From: Asterella californica
Taxonomy: Eukaryota > Streptophyta > Marchantiopsida > Marchantiales > Aytoniaceae
Assembly (NCBI GenBank): GCA_036924285.1
Contig: JAYKYS010000002.1
Span: 33,278,501 to 33,342,500, forward strand
Direction: 5' to 3'
DNA: 64,000 nt
The notes beneath the pieces were generated by a model. The model saw nothing but the letters and a program-made list of their open reading frames with translations. It did not search any database and was not told the DNA's origin. Positions 11,467 through 23,089 of the stretch are shown here, in pieces (position 1 is the first letter of the stretch; the number at the start of each line of letters is the position of its first letter). Position numbers and translations under genes: made by a program.

Positions 11467-11527
11467 CGACTAGCTATTGGGGAACTTGTTCCATTTTGCC
11501 CACTGGAAGTTCCCCAATAGCTAGTCG
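11467..11527. repeat. Perfect 21-bp inverted repeat with 19-nt loop
   Basis: Arms 11467-11487 and 11507-11527 are exact complements (CGACTAGCTATTGGGG...), with a 19-nt spacer. Stem and loop size would suit a foldback RNA. Function unknown. Confidence 0.75.
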
Positions 11528-12490
11528 CTTAAATTGTTCACGAAAAGATTACGTCCTGTGTAGCATTTTGCGCACTGCTACTATCGCAGAAAAAGTAGAA
11601 GTGAAACGAGTGAAGTACAAAACAGAGGAGACTGGGGTATATCTTCGTCCGGATCTGAGTTTCTCGTACTGATTGCCTGGATGTTACTAAGCTTTACACT
11701 ATCAGAAATGAAATAGACTACCGTGTATCTCGAAATATTTCTGAACCATAACAATATTCGGAAGTGCAAAACTTGTCGTACAAAACCTGTCGTAAGCACG
11801 GAAAACAGAGAGACTACGCATGAGAGACAGTTTCATTGTGAGAACTGCGTGCTACACTTAAACCTACCGTGCGCGAATTTCCTAAAACACAGAATGGTTT
11901 TACGTCATCACGCATTACACATTGTCTTCACCCTTTATTCGTTAGAAAAATTGGGGAAAATATTAACAACTTAAGGAAAGTAAAAATCACAAAATTGACT
12001 TCTGGCGCAAAATTTGAAACTATATTAATTCGACTGTCTGGTCGGTTACTATGGTAATTTTATTTCTTGTGAATCTGTTTATATGTTATTTTTGCCGCGA
12101 AACTTTTATCTTGCCAAGAACAAGGATTCGGTAACCTGTACGTTATCAAATAATAATTATATTTACGCTTGGAGCAGTAAGTGGATACATTAGCGGCTGT
12201 CATGCGCACTGAATAATGGTTATATTTCTCATCTAGAGAAACTCAAGTTCGGGTCAAGTGTCACTACTGCCCGGCCCTAGGAGATTACGAGCATCGATCC
12301 CGCGCATACGGGCCGACTCGCATATCACCTGGACTCTCCAATCCATAGCGGAAAAAGGTACACAGTCGAGGGAGCTTCTTACTCCGAAAAGAAACTTCAA
12401 TACATATGAAATTTACTTCATCGCACCCATTTACTTCGGATCTATTTACTGGGAACAGCATGTTTAGTAAGTCAAAATGTCACGTGATCC
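11528..12490. other. Intergenic, nothing recognised
   Basis: Short ORFs only. No conserved domain, RNA gene or repeat was recognised. Confidence 0.35.
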
Positions 12491-12499
12491 GGAGATATG

Positions 12500-13577
12500 A
12501 GTGAATGGAACTAGTGAGGGCACCTGAAGTTGAGATAATCGTGAGTTTTGAATTGACTGTTGTTTTTGAATTGCGAGAGAAAGTAAGAAGTATACAGAGG
12601 AGATATATAGGAGGATGGACTCTTTTTGAACGTGCACTGAGCGAAGAATTTCTAGAAAAGGATTCTGATAGAGTCACAAGGAAGACGTTTCTTGATTGAG
12701 TAAAGCATCAACCTGGACGTTCCATGGGACTGAATGAGCTTATCCGTGAGTTTGATAAGAGATACTCACAGCTTTCTGGTCTAGAGAAGTTGACGTTGGA
12801 CGTTAGAAAGATAGAGTTGTTTTTAGAGACTATGGATGAACTTACAGCAGACATGTTCTGTTTATGTTAGTTGAACATGGAGTAGAGGGGGGAGTTACGT
12901 CTGATTGAAGAAGAGTAGAAGAAGTCGTATCCAATCTTGCAAGACAACATCGTGACAAGATGACAATAGTTGGATAGTTAAATACAACGACCTTGGTAGA
13001 GCAGCGAATGGTTCCTCAAGTCTCAATAGTTCCTCAGTGGTTCTTCAAGTACATGTTATAATTCCTCAGGCACCTATTGTAATTCTTTAAGCATCTATTG
13101 TACTTATTCCAGCACAAAGAGGTCCTAGACAAAGACTTATTGAGAATCAAAATCAGCATAACTTGATCCGAGAGTTGACTCAACAATTGAGATATTTAAG
13201 ATTTGAGATGGCAGATTTGAAAACAACTAGCAGTGCCATGTGCTCGACTTGTAATGGGAACCTTTACCAGAAGATGTATCTGGTGTGATCATCCATATCA
13301 TCTTGCCAAGATTTAGCCGTTGCTTTGGGAGAAGGTGTAGTCAACTATCAAAACAACAAGTTGCATCTGACAGCTATTGGAGAACCTTTGAATACACATA
13401 CTAGAAGAGGGATGAAGAGTTTACTTCCTGCACCTATTGGTGTGAACATTACAGCAACGGCAGCAAGCTCAGGAAATATCTACAATGGAAGGATTGAAGT
13501 ACGCTCTAACCCAACTTTAGTTGAGCAAGCAGCTGAAGTTCCTATCGAGGTGATGAAGAGAGATGCAAAGAGTATTT
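12500..13577 (+). pseudogene. Ty3/gypsy family G1 gag fragment
   Basis: Broken plus-strand reading with gag-like segments: SMGLNELIREFDKRYSQLSG near 12722, a degenerate zinc knuckle near 13270-13310 (CIWCDHPYHLAKDL) and ALGEGVVNY...GEPLNTHTRRGMKSLL (13325 onward). The same blocks recur at 19390-19800, so both belong to one family (G1). The frame is broken by many stops before 13325 and ends abruptly at ~13577, where antisense LINE sequence begins. The rest of the element is absent here; a minus-strand RT fragment of the same family lies at 50596-51776. Confidence 0.75.
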
Positions 13578-15502
13578 TCCATTTCGTCTTCTCCATTCAG
13601 GTGCCCTGGTTCGCTTCTTCCTTTGCCGGCTGTCGTCCCCTGCCTTCCCTGCTCTGTTTCTGTTTCTTCCTCACCTTCTGCCTTGTTGTCTTGGGCCCTG
13701 TCTCTCTTTCTCGTGTCTTCTTTACCGTTCCCTTCCTTGTCTTGTGTGTCCCTTTCGCCCCCTTCATGCTCCCCTTTGGTGCTCTTTGCTTTCCCTCCTG
13801 GCTGCATCCCTTCCTTCTCTTCTTCCCTTCCTAACAGTTCCAGGGCCGTGAACTGGTTCTCTGTTCGTGTGCTCTTGAGTGTCGCTCCGTTCGTGCTGAT
13901 TGCCTTGGGTTCTTGCCTTCTCCCTGCAACTGTGGTAAACCCATCTTCATCTACCTTCCCTTTCATTTTTTCCCCCTCCTTTTGGCTTCCTTCTCCTACT
14001 TCTCCTTGTTTCCTTGTGGCTTGTGCATTTCTCTTGTTCAGGCAGTGCCTCACAATATGTCCTCTTTGATGGCAGTGAAAACAGGCATCCGGTAAGTTTT
14101 TGTAGACTACTTTTTGCCTGTATATCTCCAACTCATCGTCATCCTCCACCTCGACTTCGATGTACTCTGTTAAGTCTTTATCTAGGTTAAGAAGCACACA
14201 TCCTCTGACGCAATTGAACTGGCACTCCTTTAAATCATTCGTGATGTAAAGTACCTCTCCTAGACTCGCTAGCATCTCCTCCCCCAAATATTCGTATCCT
14301 GTGTTTATGCTAGTTAGCTCTACCCACACTGGAGCTCTCCTTGTGCGAAGATTTGCTGGGTCGAAGGATGGTTCCCAGGGGAACGCGAATACCATCCTTG
14401 TGCCCATGAACAAGGGGGAGACCGCCAGTATTCTATCCCTCTGTTCCTTCTTTGTGACCTGTATCAGAAAGCAATTTCGGCCCAGAAACCGTAGTCTTTC
14501 CACAAGAATTCCCATTTGCTGTGTAAGTATTATCTCTGCCCACTCTCTTATCATATCCCTAGAGGGTGCAATATCCGCTGTGTATAGAACAAAGACTGTC
14601 CTCTCTAACATCGCCATTCTGTTTAGTAGTAATCTTTTTGTCGTTGTTATTCTGATCGTTTTTTGTCCTTCTCTTGGTGGGTCCTTCTCCTTCAGATCTC
14701 GGAGTGCAGCTTTCAGGTTCTCTCTCGTTGCCTCCGACACCGCTTGATCCTCGTAGAGTTCTGGGTACGTGTTCTTTTTTGCCTCTCCATTTCTTCGGAA
14801 CCGTGCCATATTTCTGTTTATCGATTCCTGTGACCCCGCAATCTCAGCCCATTTCACTTCTCTTTTCTCTCTTTCTGTCTTCCCTTCCTCTCTCTTCCTT
14901 GCTTCTCGCCCTGCTATTGAGCTTCTCGTGTCTCCTCCTTGCCTCGCCTTTTCTCCGTTGTGCCCACTGTCCATTCTAACTCCCTCTCTTGTTCCTATTG
15001 TGGCAGGTTGGCTCGCGAAGATAAATGGAGGCATTATCGTACCCGTCTGCCCTTGGCGTATCCCTTGGTTATTGGCCATGCCTCTTCTGGTCTCGTTATT
15101 AGCACTTACTTCGCCCTGGGCCGTGGCTGTCTCAGTACTTTCTCCTTTGGTGGTGCCTGACTTCATCATGTTCCCTGCTCGGCAGTCCGCGATCTGGCTC
15201 CCTAGGATCTCTAGTTCTGACATATTAGCCTCTCTGATCTTCTTACTCGGTGGCGATGGTGGGTCAGAGGTTCTCCTGCTCTCCTGGGCTCGCTCCAGTT
15301 GATTTGTGATTACCCCTAATACGTTTCTTGATCTACTTGGTCGCTTTTGCTCCTTGACTGTGTCACTGTTGCTGCTTGGCCCATTCGGTCTCTTCTCACC
15401 TTCTATTGCAGTAAAGGCGAAATTCTCATGATCTCTGGCGGTTTCTGTCGCTACCAGGTCTCGTTCACTCTCACTGTTCACTATCTGTCTATCGTTTTGC
15501 AT
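13517..15502 (-). CDS. LINE ORF1 protein (DUF4283-like, CCHC knuckle)
   Basis: A 661-codon open frame starting at ATG 15502. Residues ~1-270 are polar and repetitive. A DUF4283-like region follows at about 290-430 (PLFMGTRMVFAFPWEPSFDP, RRAPVWVELTSINTGYEYLG), then a zinc knuckle CFHCHQRGHIVRHC (CX2CX4HX4C), then a charged Glu/Lys/Gly-rich tail. This is the plant LINE ORF1 pattern; the protein binds element RNA and forms the particle. LINE-derived codons end near GEDEMEN; the last ~20 residues come from antisense G1 sequence, so the native C-terminus is lost here. It is otherwise uninterrupted, unlike its ORF2 partner. Confidence 0.85.
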   Translation of the reverse strand: MQNDRQIVNSESERDLVATETARDHENFAFTAIEGEKRPNGPSSNSDTVKEQKRPSRSRNVLGVITNQLERAQESRRTSDPPSPPSKKIREANMSELEILGSQIADCRAGNMMKSGTTKGESTETATAQGEVSANNETRRGMANNQGIRQGQTGTIMPPFIFASQPATIGTREGVRMDSGHNGEKARQGGDTRSSIAGREARKREEGKTEREKREVKWAEIAGSQESINRNMARFRRNGEAKKNTYPELYEDQAVSEATRENLKAALRDLKEKDPPREGQKTIRITTTKRLLLNRMAMLERTVFVLYTADIAPSRDMIREWAEIILTQQMGILVERLRFLGRNCFLIQVTKKEQRDRILAVSPLFMGTRMVFAFPWEPSFDPANLRTRRAPVWVELTSINTGYEYLGEEMLASLGEVLYITNDLKECQFNCVRGCVLLNLDKDLTEYIEVEVEDDDELEIYRQKVVYKNLPDACFHCHQRGHIVRHCLNKRNAQATRKQGEVGEGSQKEGEKMKGKVDEDGFTTVAGRRQEPKAISTNGATLKSTRTENQFTALELLGREEEKEGMQPGGKAKSTKGEHEGGERDTQDKEGNGKEDTRKRDRAQDNKAEGEEETETEQGRQGTTAGKGRSEPGHLNGEDEMENTLCISLHHLDRNFSCLLN

Positions 15503-15723
15503 TCCATCAGTGTTTTCTCGAAATTTGCTCCTTACAATTTCAATCTACCCGCTTCTTGTTCGGTTCCCTCTCGTCTCTCTCTCTATGGCTCGCCTAAGCG
15601 GCCATAGCCGAAATCTCCCAACTTATCAGCCCCCTCTCGCCGTTCCCGCCTCCATAGCCGCTCTCCTAACTCCTCTCGTCTCTCAGTCTCTCCCCTCGAT
15701 CAGGCTCAGACCATGTTATGCTT
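13578..15723 (-). mobile_element. LINE retrotransposon, 5' half (5' UTR and ORF1)
   Basis: On the minus strand this is a ~220-bp 5' UTR followed by ORF1, ending abruptly at ~13578 against G1 gag. Loss of the 3' end with the 5' end kept is unusual for LINEs, which are normally 5'-truncated. The 5' end at 15723 is flanked by TGCGATCCCATTATATGT (15724-15741), whose complement is found after the 3' tail of the LINE half at 51777-56739. The missing ORF2 is that other half (see findings). Confidence 0.85.
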
Positions 15724-15741
15724 TGCGATCCCATTATATGT
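15724..15741. repeat. LINE target-site duplication, 5' side
   Basis: The complement, ACATATAATGGGATCGCA, matches 17 of 18 bases at 56740-56757 (ACATATAATGAGATCGCA), directly after the A-rich tail of the other LINE half. Confidence 0.85.
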
Positions 15742-16425
15742 CCAATGGGTGATTATCACGAATGGAAACTATACATATATTTGTACTGGTATTTGTAATA
15801 AAGTGTGATTACAGTATACTCTTACCAATTATAAAGTGTGAACGATTAACAGAGTAATTTACTGACATGAGATAATTTCCTTATGTGAGATTTCTCTTTT
15901 CATGATTTTTAAATGAACTAACATACCGATATCTTAATTTTGAGATGAGCGAAAAAGATAGTTATGAACCGAAACATGTCACCACGCGGCAGATTGAATG
16001 GGTCCGTATGGTACCATGTATTCATACTTCCACGAATTCTTCTCGAAATCGAGATAGATCACCTACCTTTAATGATAAGGGCCGTATTCGGCTGAATTAT
16101 GGCTCACGGGAGGCGGGAAATAACTGCTTTGCTGACGCGTTTCTCTATGGAAGGAGGCTTGGATTTCGACGTACTCCCGTACGTGATGGCGTCGAATTCG
16201 AAGCACAGGGGTGTTGGAAGTCGATCCCAGCTTACTCACCGCGCGTGGCTAGCTGTTCCATGCGTTTCTCTATCCCAGCACGCCTGTGTGGTTCCTTCGA
16301 CGGCGGTCAAGAGTACTAGTATATATGGAGTGCTGAGATGCTAGGCATGAGCATTCGGTCAATCTCATGTGTACACCCATTCTGGAGAACACGCGCAGCT
16401 GTTGGTGATCGATATCGCCGGCACC
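15742..16425. other. Unassigned DNA beside the LINE 5' end
   Basis: A 124-codon ATG ORF (15945-16319, +) shows no recognisable domain and weak coding character, so I do not call it a gene. Nothing else is recognised. Confidence 0.3.
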
Positions 16426-16947
16426 ATGGAGTCTGTGGAATCTGCTCTTGTTCGCCTCCTCCGCTCACCAGCACACTGTCATGGCCACTCGCATGGATGC
16501 AGCTGTGAAACAGCTGCAGCACAGGGGCGAATAGGTGAAGAAATTCTGGAGCAGCTTAAGGAAGTCGTGGAGAAGCTGGACGCAATTAGGATTTCTTCTG
16601 AAGGCTGCAACAGCTCTTTGAGTCATGTGCAAAATGGCGTTTGTGAATTGACGGCGATCAAACGCACTTCAACTGCTATTCTCGAAGCTATCTCTGCGTT
16701 CGCTACTGCATCGGAGAAGATGTTCAGGCACTTCTGGACCGTTCCAATATTCCTGACTTCAAGTTGGGTGAGGGGTCCTAAATATTCTAGTTTGCGCCAC
16801 TCAACAGCGTATGATTCGTATGATTCGTATAGTCCTAGCGGTGACGCCCGTCGTGATAGGCAACATGCGGAGAATCTGAGAGATGGGCTTCAAAAGGAGA
16901 TAAACCTCCACGAAGTTGCTTTGAAAGTGATTACTGTGACAACGTAG
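16426..16947 (+). CDS. Unknown coiled-coil protein
   Basis: A 173-codon ORF from ATG 16426, in frame with open sequence back to 16369. A His/Cys-rich motif (HCHGHSHGCSC) is followed by a helical, heptad-like region (EEILEQLKEVVEKLDAIRI) and a further helical segment (TSTAILEAISAFATASEKM). A Ser/Tyr/Asp-rich stretch and a charged C-terminus (RDRQHAENLRDGLQKEINLHE) come last. I do not recognise the family. Coding appearance is better than that of neighbouring ORFs, but no splice partners or homologues are visible, and it could be one exon of a larger gene. Confidence 0.45.
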   Translation: MESVESALVRLLRSPAHCHGHSHGCSCETAAAQGRIGEEILEQLKEVVEKLDAIRISSEGCNSSLSHVQNGVCELTAIKRTSTAILEAISAFATASEKMFRHFWTVPIFLTSSWVRGPKYSSLRHSTAYDSYDSYSPSGDARRDRQHAENLRDGLQKEINLHEVALKVITVTT

Positions 16948-19300
16948 TAGCTGATGTGCGCATGGGGGGACTGCTGGTTTACGTCTCTACCGATACTGTA
17001 AGTCGGGAATCCGGCATAGATCTAAGTAACTCCTGAGTTTCGAACAAATCTTGAGTGGCAAATCTCTGTACAAGTTTAGTCTTAACGATGTACTCATTCA
17101 GCAGCTAGTATGTTTGAATTTATACGACGTGTTCGGAGCTTCAAATCCCCGGTATGCCTGAAGGTGCTCTAGTAACCCAGAGTACCTCTTTTTGCTGTTC
17201 CGTTCTCAGAGAACTAACTTCAAGAAATATAACCGTTTAAACAAAAAATGCTAATGATCGTAAAATCTTCACTCGAGAATGGAATCTCTGAAGGAGGGAG
17301 CTATACTGTACTCGAGCTCTCCACTTAACTTCTCAATTTTGAATTCCTTTCTAAACAAGAACTGTTTAGTATGACAGAAATGTTTGACTCTGAAATTTAT
17401 ACTGTTTCTTGGGGCCAAGGAGAATATTTTCATGAGACAGAAGTATACTAAAATTCGTTCGGTTCGCCGCACAATTCATCAAACCGTTCTCATCATCAGG
17501 AAGAGGAGCTGAAAGTGTTTTCCGAATTCAATTGCAACAGCTAGTCCACGATAATTAACGGATAACTCTGTCTTATATATAGCTCAATGAACCTCTTGAA
17601 TATTCATTAACATGTTTCTTGCAGAAGCTGTTCAGTTTTCGCCAGTAATGATGCAGCATGCAGAAGTTCATCAAGCTGAGGAACTAGCTAGTTTTGTGCC
17701 GCTGATCTAATCGAGACAAAGTTGTGGCATTTGGGCACTCTTGATAGTCGAGAAGATTCTAGGCCGATTTCTAGGCAGAGTAAATCGCAGACTTGCTGTC
17801 CGGATGGGTTGGGGTTCAGCTTTGTAATACGAGCTGATAATTCAAGACTACAGCCTCTTTGGATTTTGACTTTGATGGCTAGTGCCATAAACGTCTTGCC
17901 TAGATCTGAGGGACGAGACTCTATTCGACCTCATTCGAGATCTTAATTCCCAGCGGCCGAAGTCTACTGACCAGGTGACGAATGCAAACCATCAACGCAG
18001 TTAATAAATCGGACATTTATTGTTGTTTTATCCTTTTTCTTCTCCTGTGTCGGAACTACCTAGTGCCTACCGGTAGCGGTGGCAGTCGTCTACCCACAAG
18101 GGTTTTAGCACTCGTATAGAAGCTTAAGTTGGGTAGAAATGTGCAGACATCTGCTCTCTGAACTCAAGTTGCTCCATAACCTCTTTTACGCATTTATACA
18201 ACATACCGTCGATTTCCAATGCATAGAAACGGATCCAAGTAGAGATTAAATATTTTTTCGTTTTACTTCTTGCTATGTTGATAAGTACAGAAATGTTTAT
18301 CCCGTATATTTACACTGTCCCTTCGTGGGCAGTGAATCCAAAGATCAATCAAAGAGTGTGACTACGGAATAGTTTAGGCTAAAAGTGCTGTAACAAGTCT
18401 CACCGTGTTTTTCGAGCAGTTTATCGAGGTTGTCCGCAGTAGCTTTGTATGGAGTGCTGTAATCTAACTGCATTCAAAGCAAAAGAACAACATCGCAACA
18501 TGGTTGCTCTCGAGACAGTTGATATGTGTCAACAATGTTACGAATAATTTTCTTGTTCGATGTCTAGAACCCTGTGTCCAGTGCAGCATGCTCAGTAGGA
18601 AAGAGGCAGCAAGTAAACTGTATGCAGAGCAACGTCGCATGTACAGGTCACGGCCATAGAAGTAAGATCGGAGAAGGCTCCACATAGTTCGTCCATTCCA
18701 GTCGACTGCATGACAGTACATCTATGCTCAGTGCAAATCTGCTATACGGTAAATAAGCATCCCCACCGGTTACAAGAAAGCGATAGCGAGAGGAAAGTAA
18801 AAGTACTGCAAATCTCTCATTTTTGAATGGACGGTTGGAAACACATGATTTTTTCAGAAGATTGATTCTGCAGAAGACTCTGGCACTATCACAAATCTTT
18901 TTTCTCTTCCTTCCGTAGTCCTTGCTGCAGGCCTCATTTCTATAATATGCACAACTGCTCACTTTTGGTTTCACTTTTGGAATCGACATTCTTGATCTTT
19001 TCAGGCCGGGTTGCTTAAAATATTTTAGATTTGAAACTGTCCCCTTTAAATGTACTTACTGTAGACTAACTGTGGTCTAGACTTCAGGAAGAGAGGAAGT
19101 CTTTTCACTTATCACTCTCTCCAAATATAATCACATATAATTAGAGTATATTCTAATTACTCATGTACTATACTTGGAGTAGAATACTCTATACACATTA
19201 TGAAGTTATCACAGTGATAATTAAACTGACTAAGACCTCAAAAACGTGGATCCGGGCTGAGGAGATTACCGTAACACTTTCATAATACAAAGACACTAGT
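16948..19300. other. Unassigned, mostly AT-rich DNA
   Basis: Only short overlapping ORFs on both strands, such as 18648-18989 (-), without domains. No RNA gene or clear repeat. Confidence 0.35.
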
Positions 19301-19369
19301 GTGACATTAATATGATTCTTACTCTAAAAATGTAGAGGATGTCTAGTTTGAAGTGGGTACATTCGACGA

Positions 19370-20365
19370 CGGCCCAATGGTTCTATTAATGAACTTATTC
19401 AAAGATTTGAGGAGAACCATGGTCAATTGAATCAGATCGAAGATTTTATCCGACAGATGCGTGAATTGAAGATGGAAGTAGTTGACTTGCAGAGAGAGTA
19501 GCCACTGACGCTTGGTGCTCTACGTCTAGGAGGTGCTCTTGTTCGTGGATGTATATGATGCGACAGTCCTGATCATTTTCGAGGAGACTGTCAAGAACTC
19601 ACGGTTGCTTTGCGAGATGGTGTGGTTCGCTACCAGAACCATAGACTGCATCTCTTTTTTACGAGAGAGCCGTTGAACACGTAGTTTGGGCGAGGAGGCA
19701 TGAAGAGTCTACCTCAGATTGCTGCAGCTGCAACGGCAACTGCGTTGATAGCACCGTTGGTAAATTTTGATGTATATGTTTAGCATATCAAAGTCTCTTC
19801 TAGTCCTACGTTGCTAAATAGGACTGCTGAGAAGAATATTATTCAAGTTCTTTTTGAGATACTGAAGAAAAAAGCCGAGTCTATTCGTAAGGTCATAGGG
19901 TGGAGAGATCTTGTGGATGCTACTTTTATCAAAGTATTCTTGGATGTGGATAGATACGTTCACTGGTAGGATGCTTCTATGGAGAAAAAAAGACGGCGAG
20001 AAGCTTCTGAACTTGATACGAGAGTTCCTGAGGAGACTGAGGATAGACGGAGAGTCACAAAGAGGTGAGCAGCTCCTCCAGACGACATGTCCTCTATTTC
20101 TCAAGCTCCTCCACTTGCACCAGGTCCAATGGAGGACGTGCAGAGGTCTAAGCAAGAGCCAACGGCTGCTGGAAGGAGGTTTACTACCCAAGATAAAAGA
20201 AAAGAACCGATCTACAAATTGACGGTTGATATTGAAATTTCTATTGATCTCAAGAGCATCTTGGAGCAGAGAATAGTGGATGTGCGAATCGAGTTTTCTG
20301 TTCGAGAAGTTTTTGATATTGCGAAGAGGAAGTTTCACGAATTGATCATCGACATCATCAAATAA
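19370..20365 (+). pseudogene. G1 gag C-terminal remnant
   Basis: Contains a zinc-knuckle-like CDSPDHFRGDC near 19556-19600 followed by ELTVALRDGVVRYQNHRLHL, collinear with 13270-13400. Several stops interrupt it. The product would package element RNA. Confidence 0.65.
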
Positions 20366-20401
20366 AAGAGATAATTGATGTCCGAATAAGTAGAAAGTCA
20401 A

Positions 20402-20986
20402 ATGATAGATGTGGTAGGAACCTCTGTGAATGATACAGAATACGGGAAGGTGCATTTTCAGGAGATTGATGACCAAGAGTACCAGCAAGAAGCATTAGTT
20501 GCTGGTATCAATACCATTGAGTCTGACGATGAAGAAGTAGGTGAGGAGAGTCCAGCTACTGATAGTGACTTCATAAGAAGACATCAGACTCGTGCTACGA
20601 TTGCTACACGAGTTCATCTTGAAAATTTGCCTGAACTTGTTGCTGCTTTAGTTGATCACCGATTTGAGATCAACATCATGTCACGAGAGATGTACGAGAG
20701 ATGTCAGTGGTCTATCAAACTGAACCAAGGTTGGGTGTTACGTGCTGCAAACAACCAAAAGGGTGAGTTATACCACGCTTGTCCTAACGTGAAAGTGAAG
20801 ATAGATGATGTGGATGTAGATCAGTACTTCTTCCTGTATTCTTCTGCTTCATATCTTGTGATTCTTGGTCAGCCTTATTTCACTGCAGTTCGAATGGAGA
20901 CCAAGGTGATGGATGACAAATCTCATTATGCTAGGATCCGTAGTTCAGATGATAGACGTTCTGTGCAGTTTTTTTACTGTTCATAG
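20402..20986 (+). CDS. G1 retroviral-type aspartic protease region
   Basis: A 194-codon open frame. The active-site region reads ALVDHRFEINIMSREMYE, where intact relatives have VDHGSEIN, so the Gly/Ser of the D-(H/T/S)-G motif are changed to R/F and activity is doubtful. Downstream matches to the family are HACPNVKVKIDDVDVDQYFF, YLVILGQPYFTAVRMETKV and YARIRSSDDRRSVQF. The protease would process the Gag-Pol polyprotein. The frame closes before the LTR that interrupts the element. Confidence 0.65.
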   Translation: MIDVVGTSVNDTEYGKVHFQEIDDQEYQQEALVAGINTIESDDEEVGEESPATDSDFIRRHQTRATIATRVHLENLPELVAALVDHRFEINIMSREMYERCQWSIKLNQGWVLRAANNQKGELYHACPNVKVKIDDVDVDQYFFLYSSASYLVILGQPYFTAVRMETKVMDDKSHYARIRSSDDRRSVQFFYCS

Positions 20987-21293
20987 GAACCACGAACGAA
21001 ACCGACAAACTTTGAGAGATTCTCCTATTTGTAAGGGTAAGGGTTTTCAAAAATCACTTTTGAGGACAGGATAGCAAGAGTGATGGAACTATTGCTACTA
21101 TGGTCCTGCTTGAGCAGCTTGAGGGATCACAAGAGGCTGATGAAGAGGTTGCTCAAGATTAAGAGAGTAGCCATGCTGTACATAGTTGGAATCTGGTTGA
21201 TGATTTTCAGTTCTGACGATTGGAGTAAGTTCACGCGAGTAGAGGATCTATTGAAGAGAAGAAGACAGATGGAGAAGTATGTAGTAGATCTGT

Positions 21294-22732
21294 GATGTAG
21301 AGGAGTTCTGATGTTTACGAAGAGTTTGTAGGTGTACAGTCTTTTGTCTCGCTACTTGGCGGCTACATGTTACACTTCTACTCTGACACTTGAGTTTAGT
21401 AGATCTAGAAATTAGCTCAATATTATTTGTATTCCTTTATGCATATGCTTGACATCTCTGCATGGAGTTAACACTATTATGTTATATATTTTGAGTCTTA
21501 GTAGGTTGATAGTATGTTATTTATCTTGTTCAAGCACTCGTATGCTTGTGCAAGTGAATTCATATTTATCTATGTTACAAAGTATATAACTTTAAGTCTA
21601 CCTTGTGGATAGAGTTTAAGCTCATGGGTTGTACTTACATGTTGCCCATGCATGCTTTCTAGCTTGTTTAAGTTATCTTTCAGAGTTATGTATTATTTTA
21701 CATGTCTTTGCAAGAAGTTTAAGGTTTACATTGGCACTTTAAAGACTTGAAGTGTTAACCTATGTGTGAAATTAAGCTACCACGTGGATTGGGGCACAAA
21801 AGGACTGGGAAGTGGAGCTATGAACTCCCATTGGTCTATTTTTGTCTTTTGTGAAACTCTAAACTTAGAAGCAGGGGTCTTAAGGAGAGTTTGAGCTTTT
21901 GGTAAGGGCATTGAGAAATATGAAAACACAAGAAGAGAGAGCTCGTCATGCCAGTCACCGTCAGTGAAATTTTTGATCGATTTGGAGCAATAAAGAAGGA
22001 GTTATGCCAAATTGAAGTTCGAATTGAGTTGAAACTGCATCACAATTGTTGATTTTGGAGTTTTTGAATGTCAATTCCAACATAAAAGAGATAATCTCTT
22101 CAAATCTGCGTGGTTGCGTTCATTGTCAGCAGGGCTATGACTGTCCAAAAAGATTCATGTCATTTGAGTGAGTGTTTAAATCAGGACGATCGTTGAAGCA
22201 TAGGGGGTATGAAAAGCTTTCAATCTAGAGTAGCAAGTTCAGAGCTCGAGATCTGGAGAACCGTGTACAATCACCAAGCCAAATTTCACAAGGATACTCA
22301 GCATGCTGTAGACTCCAAATCCTATAAGAATGAGCAAAAGTTATCGAACCAATTTTCTGTTCTAGGTCGAAATAACCATATGTGTGCTTGAAATTACAGC
22401 AATTTTGTTAGTAGAACGTTTTTTACCATATCTCAATGTTCAGATTTGATCTCTGGCTGAAAGTTCATATGTGTGTTCAGTAAGGTCTCTTTTACATGTA
22501 TGAGAAGTTTTGAAGTCTAAACCATCACATGTTTTCTCTCCTTGAGTGTTAAAGTTCATGGTCTGATCTTATTACTACTAGTTAGACCTGAATTTCGCTT
22601 TCTGAACATTTTAGAGGACCCAACAAACCTGTGTGAGTGTTTATAGTGCCACGTTATAGCTTGAAGCTTACCTCTTGAGCAACACAGCCAGAAGCCCAGT
22701 GCTTTCTTAGGTAGACGCATCACACTCCGACA
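21294..22732 (+). repeat. G1-type solo LTR inserted in the G1 element
   Basis: About 1.44 kb, collinear with the solo LTR at 59547-61054 from ~21360 on (CACTTCTACTCTGACACTTG..., GTTCAAGCACTCGTATGCTTGTGCAAGTG...). It ends CTCCGACA. CTGT before (21290-21293) and after (22733-22736) may be a 4-bp target duplication. It sits between protease and RT. The first ~65 bp do not match the other copy, so the left edge is uncertain. Confidence 0.6.
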
Positions 22733-23089
22733 CTGTTGGTTGGATGATGTAGATAAGTTGATAGAACAGATGGAAGAAAGAGTGGTGATCTCCCGTCCAC
22801 TCTCGTAAAGTCTAGGTTGTCTCATGCTTATAATCTTATCCTCATCCGAGGCTGGAGAGTGGATGGAAGGATGCAATCTGCTGGTGTGGCTCTCATCAAG
22901 AAGCAGAGGTGCACACAAAAATAAAATAGTAGCGAAAAAGGTGAAACGAGTAACGACCCAATTACTTTTTGATTCGCGACAACAGATGGAGTTAGCGGCT
23001 GCTGAGCCTGTGCTTAGAGATCATACACAGATAGGACATAAGTTTACTCAAGAGACATTCGAGCAGCTCCAAATAGGAGGGGTGGCTTC

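Noticed and set aside
13563..15302. Several 100-180-codon plus-strand ORFs
   Set aside because: Antisense shadows of LINE ORF1, with Leu/Ser/Phe-rich low complexity.
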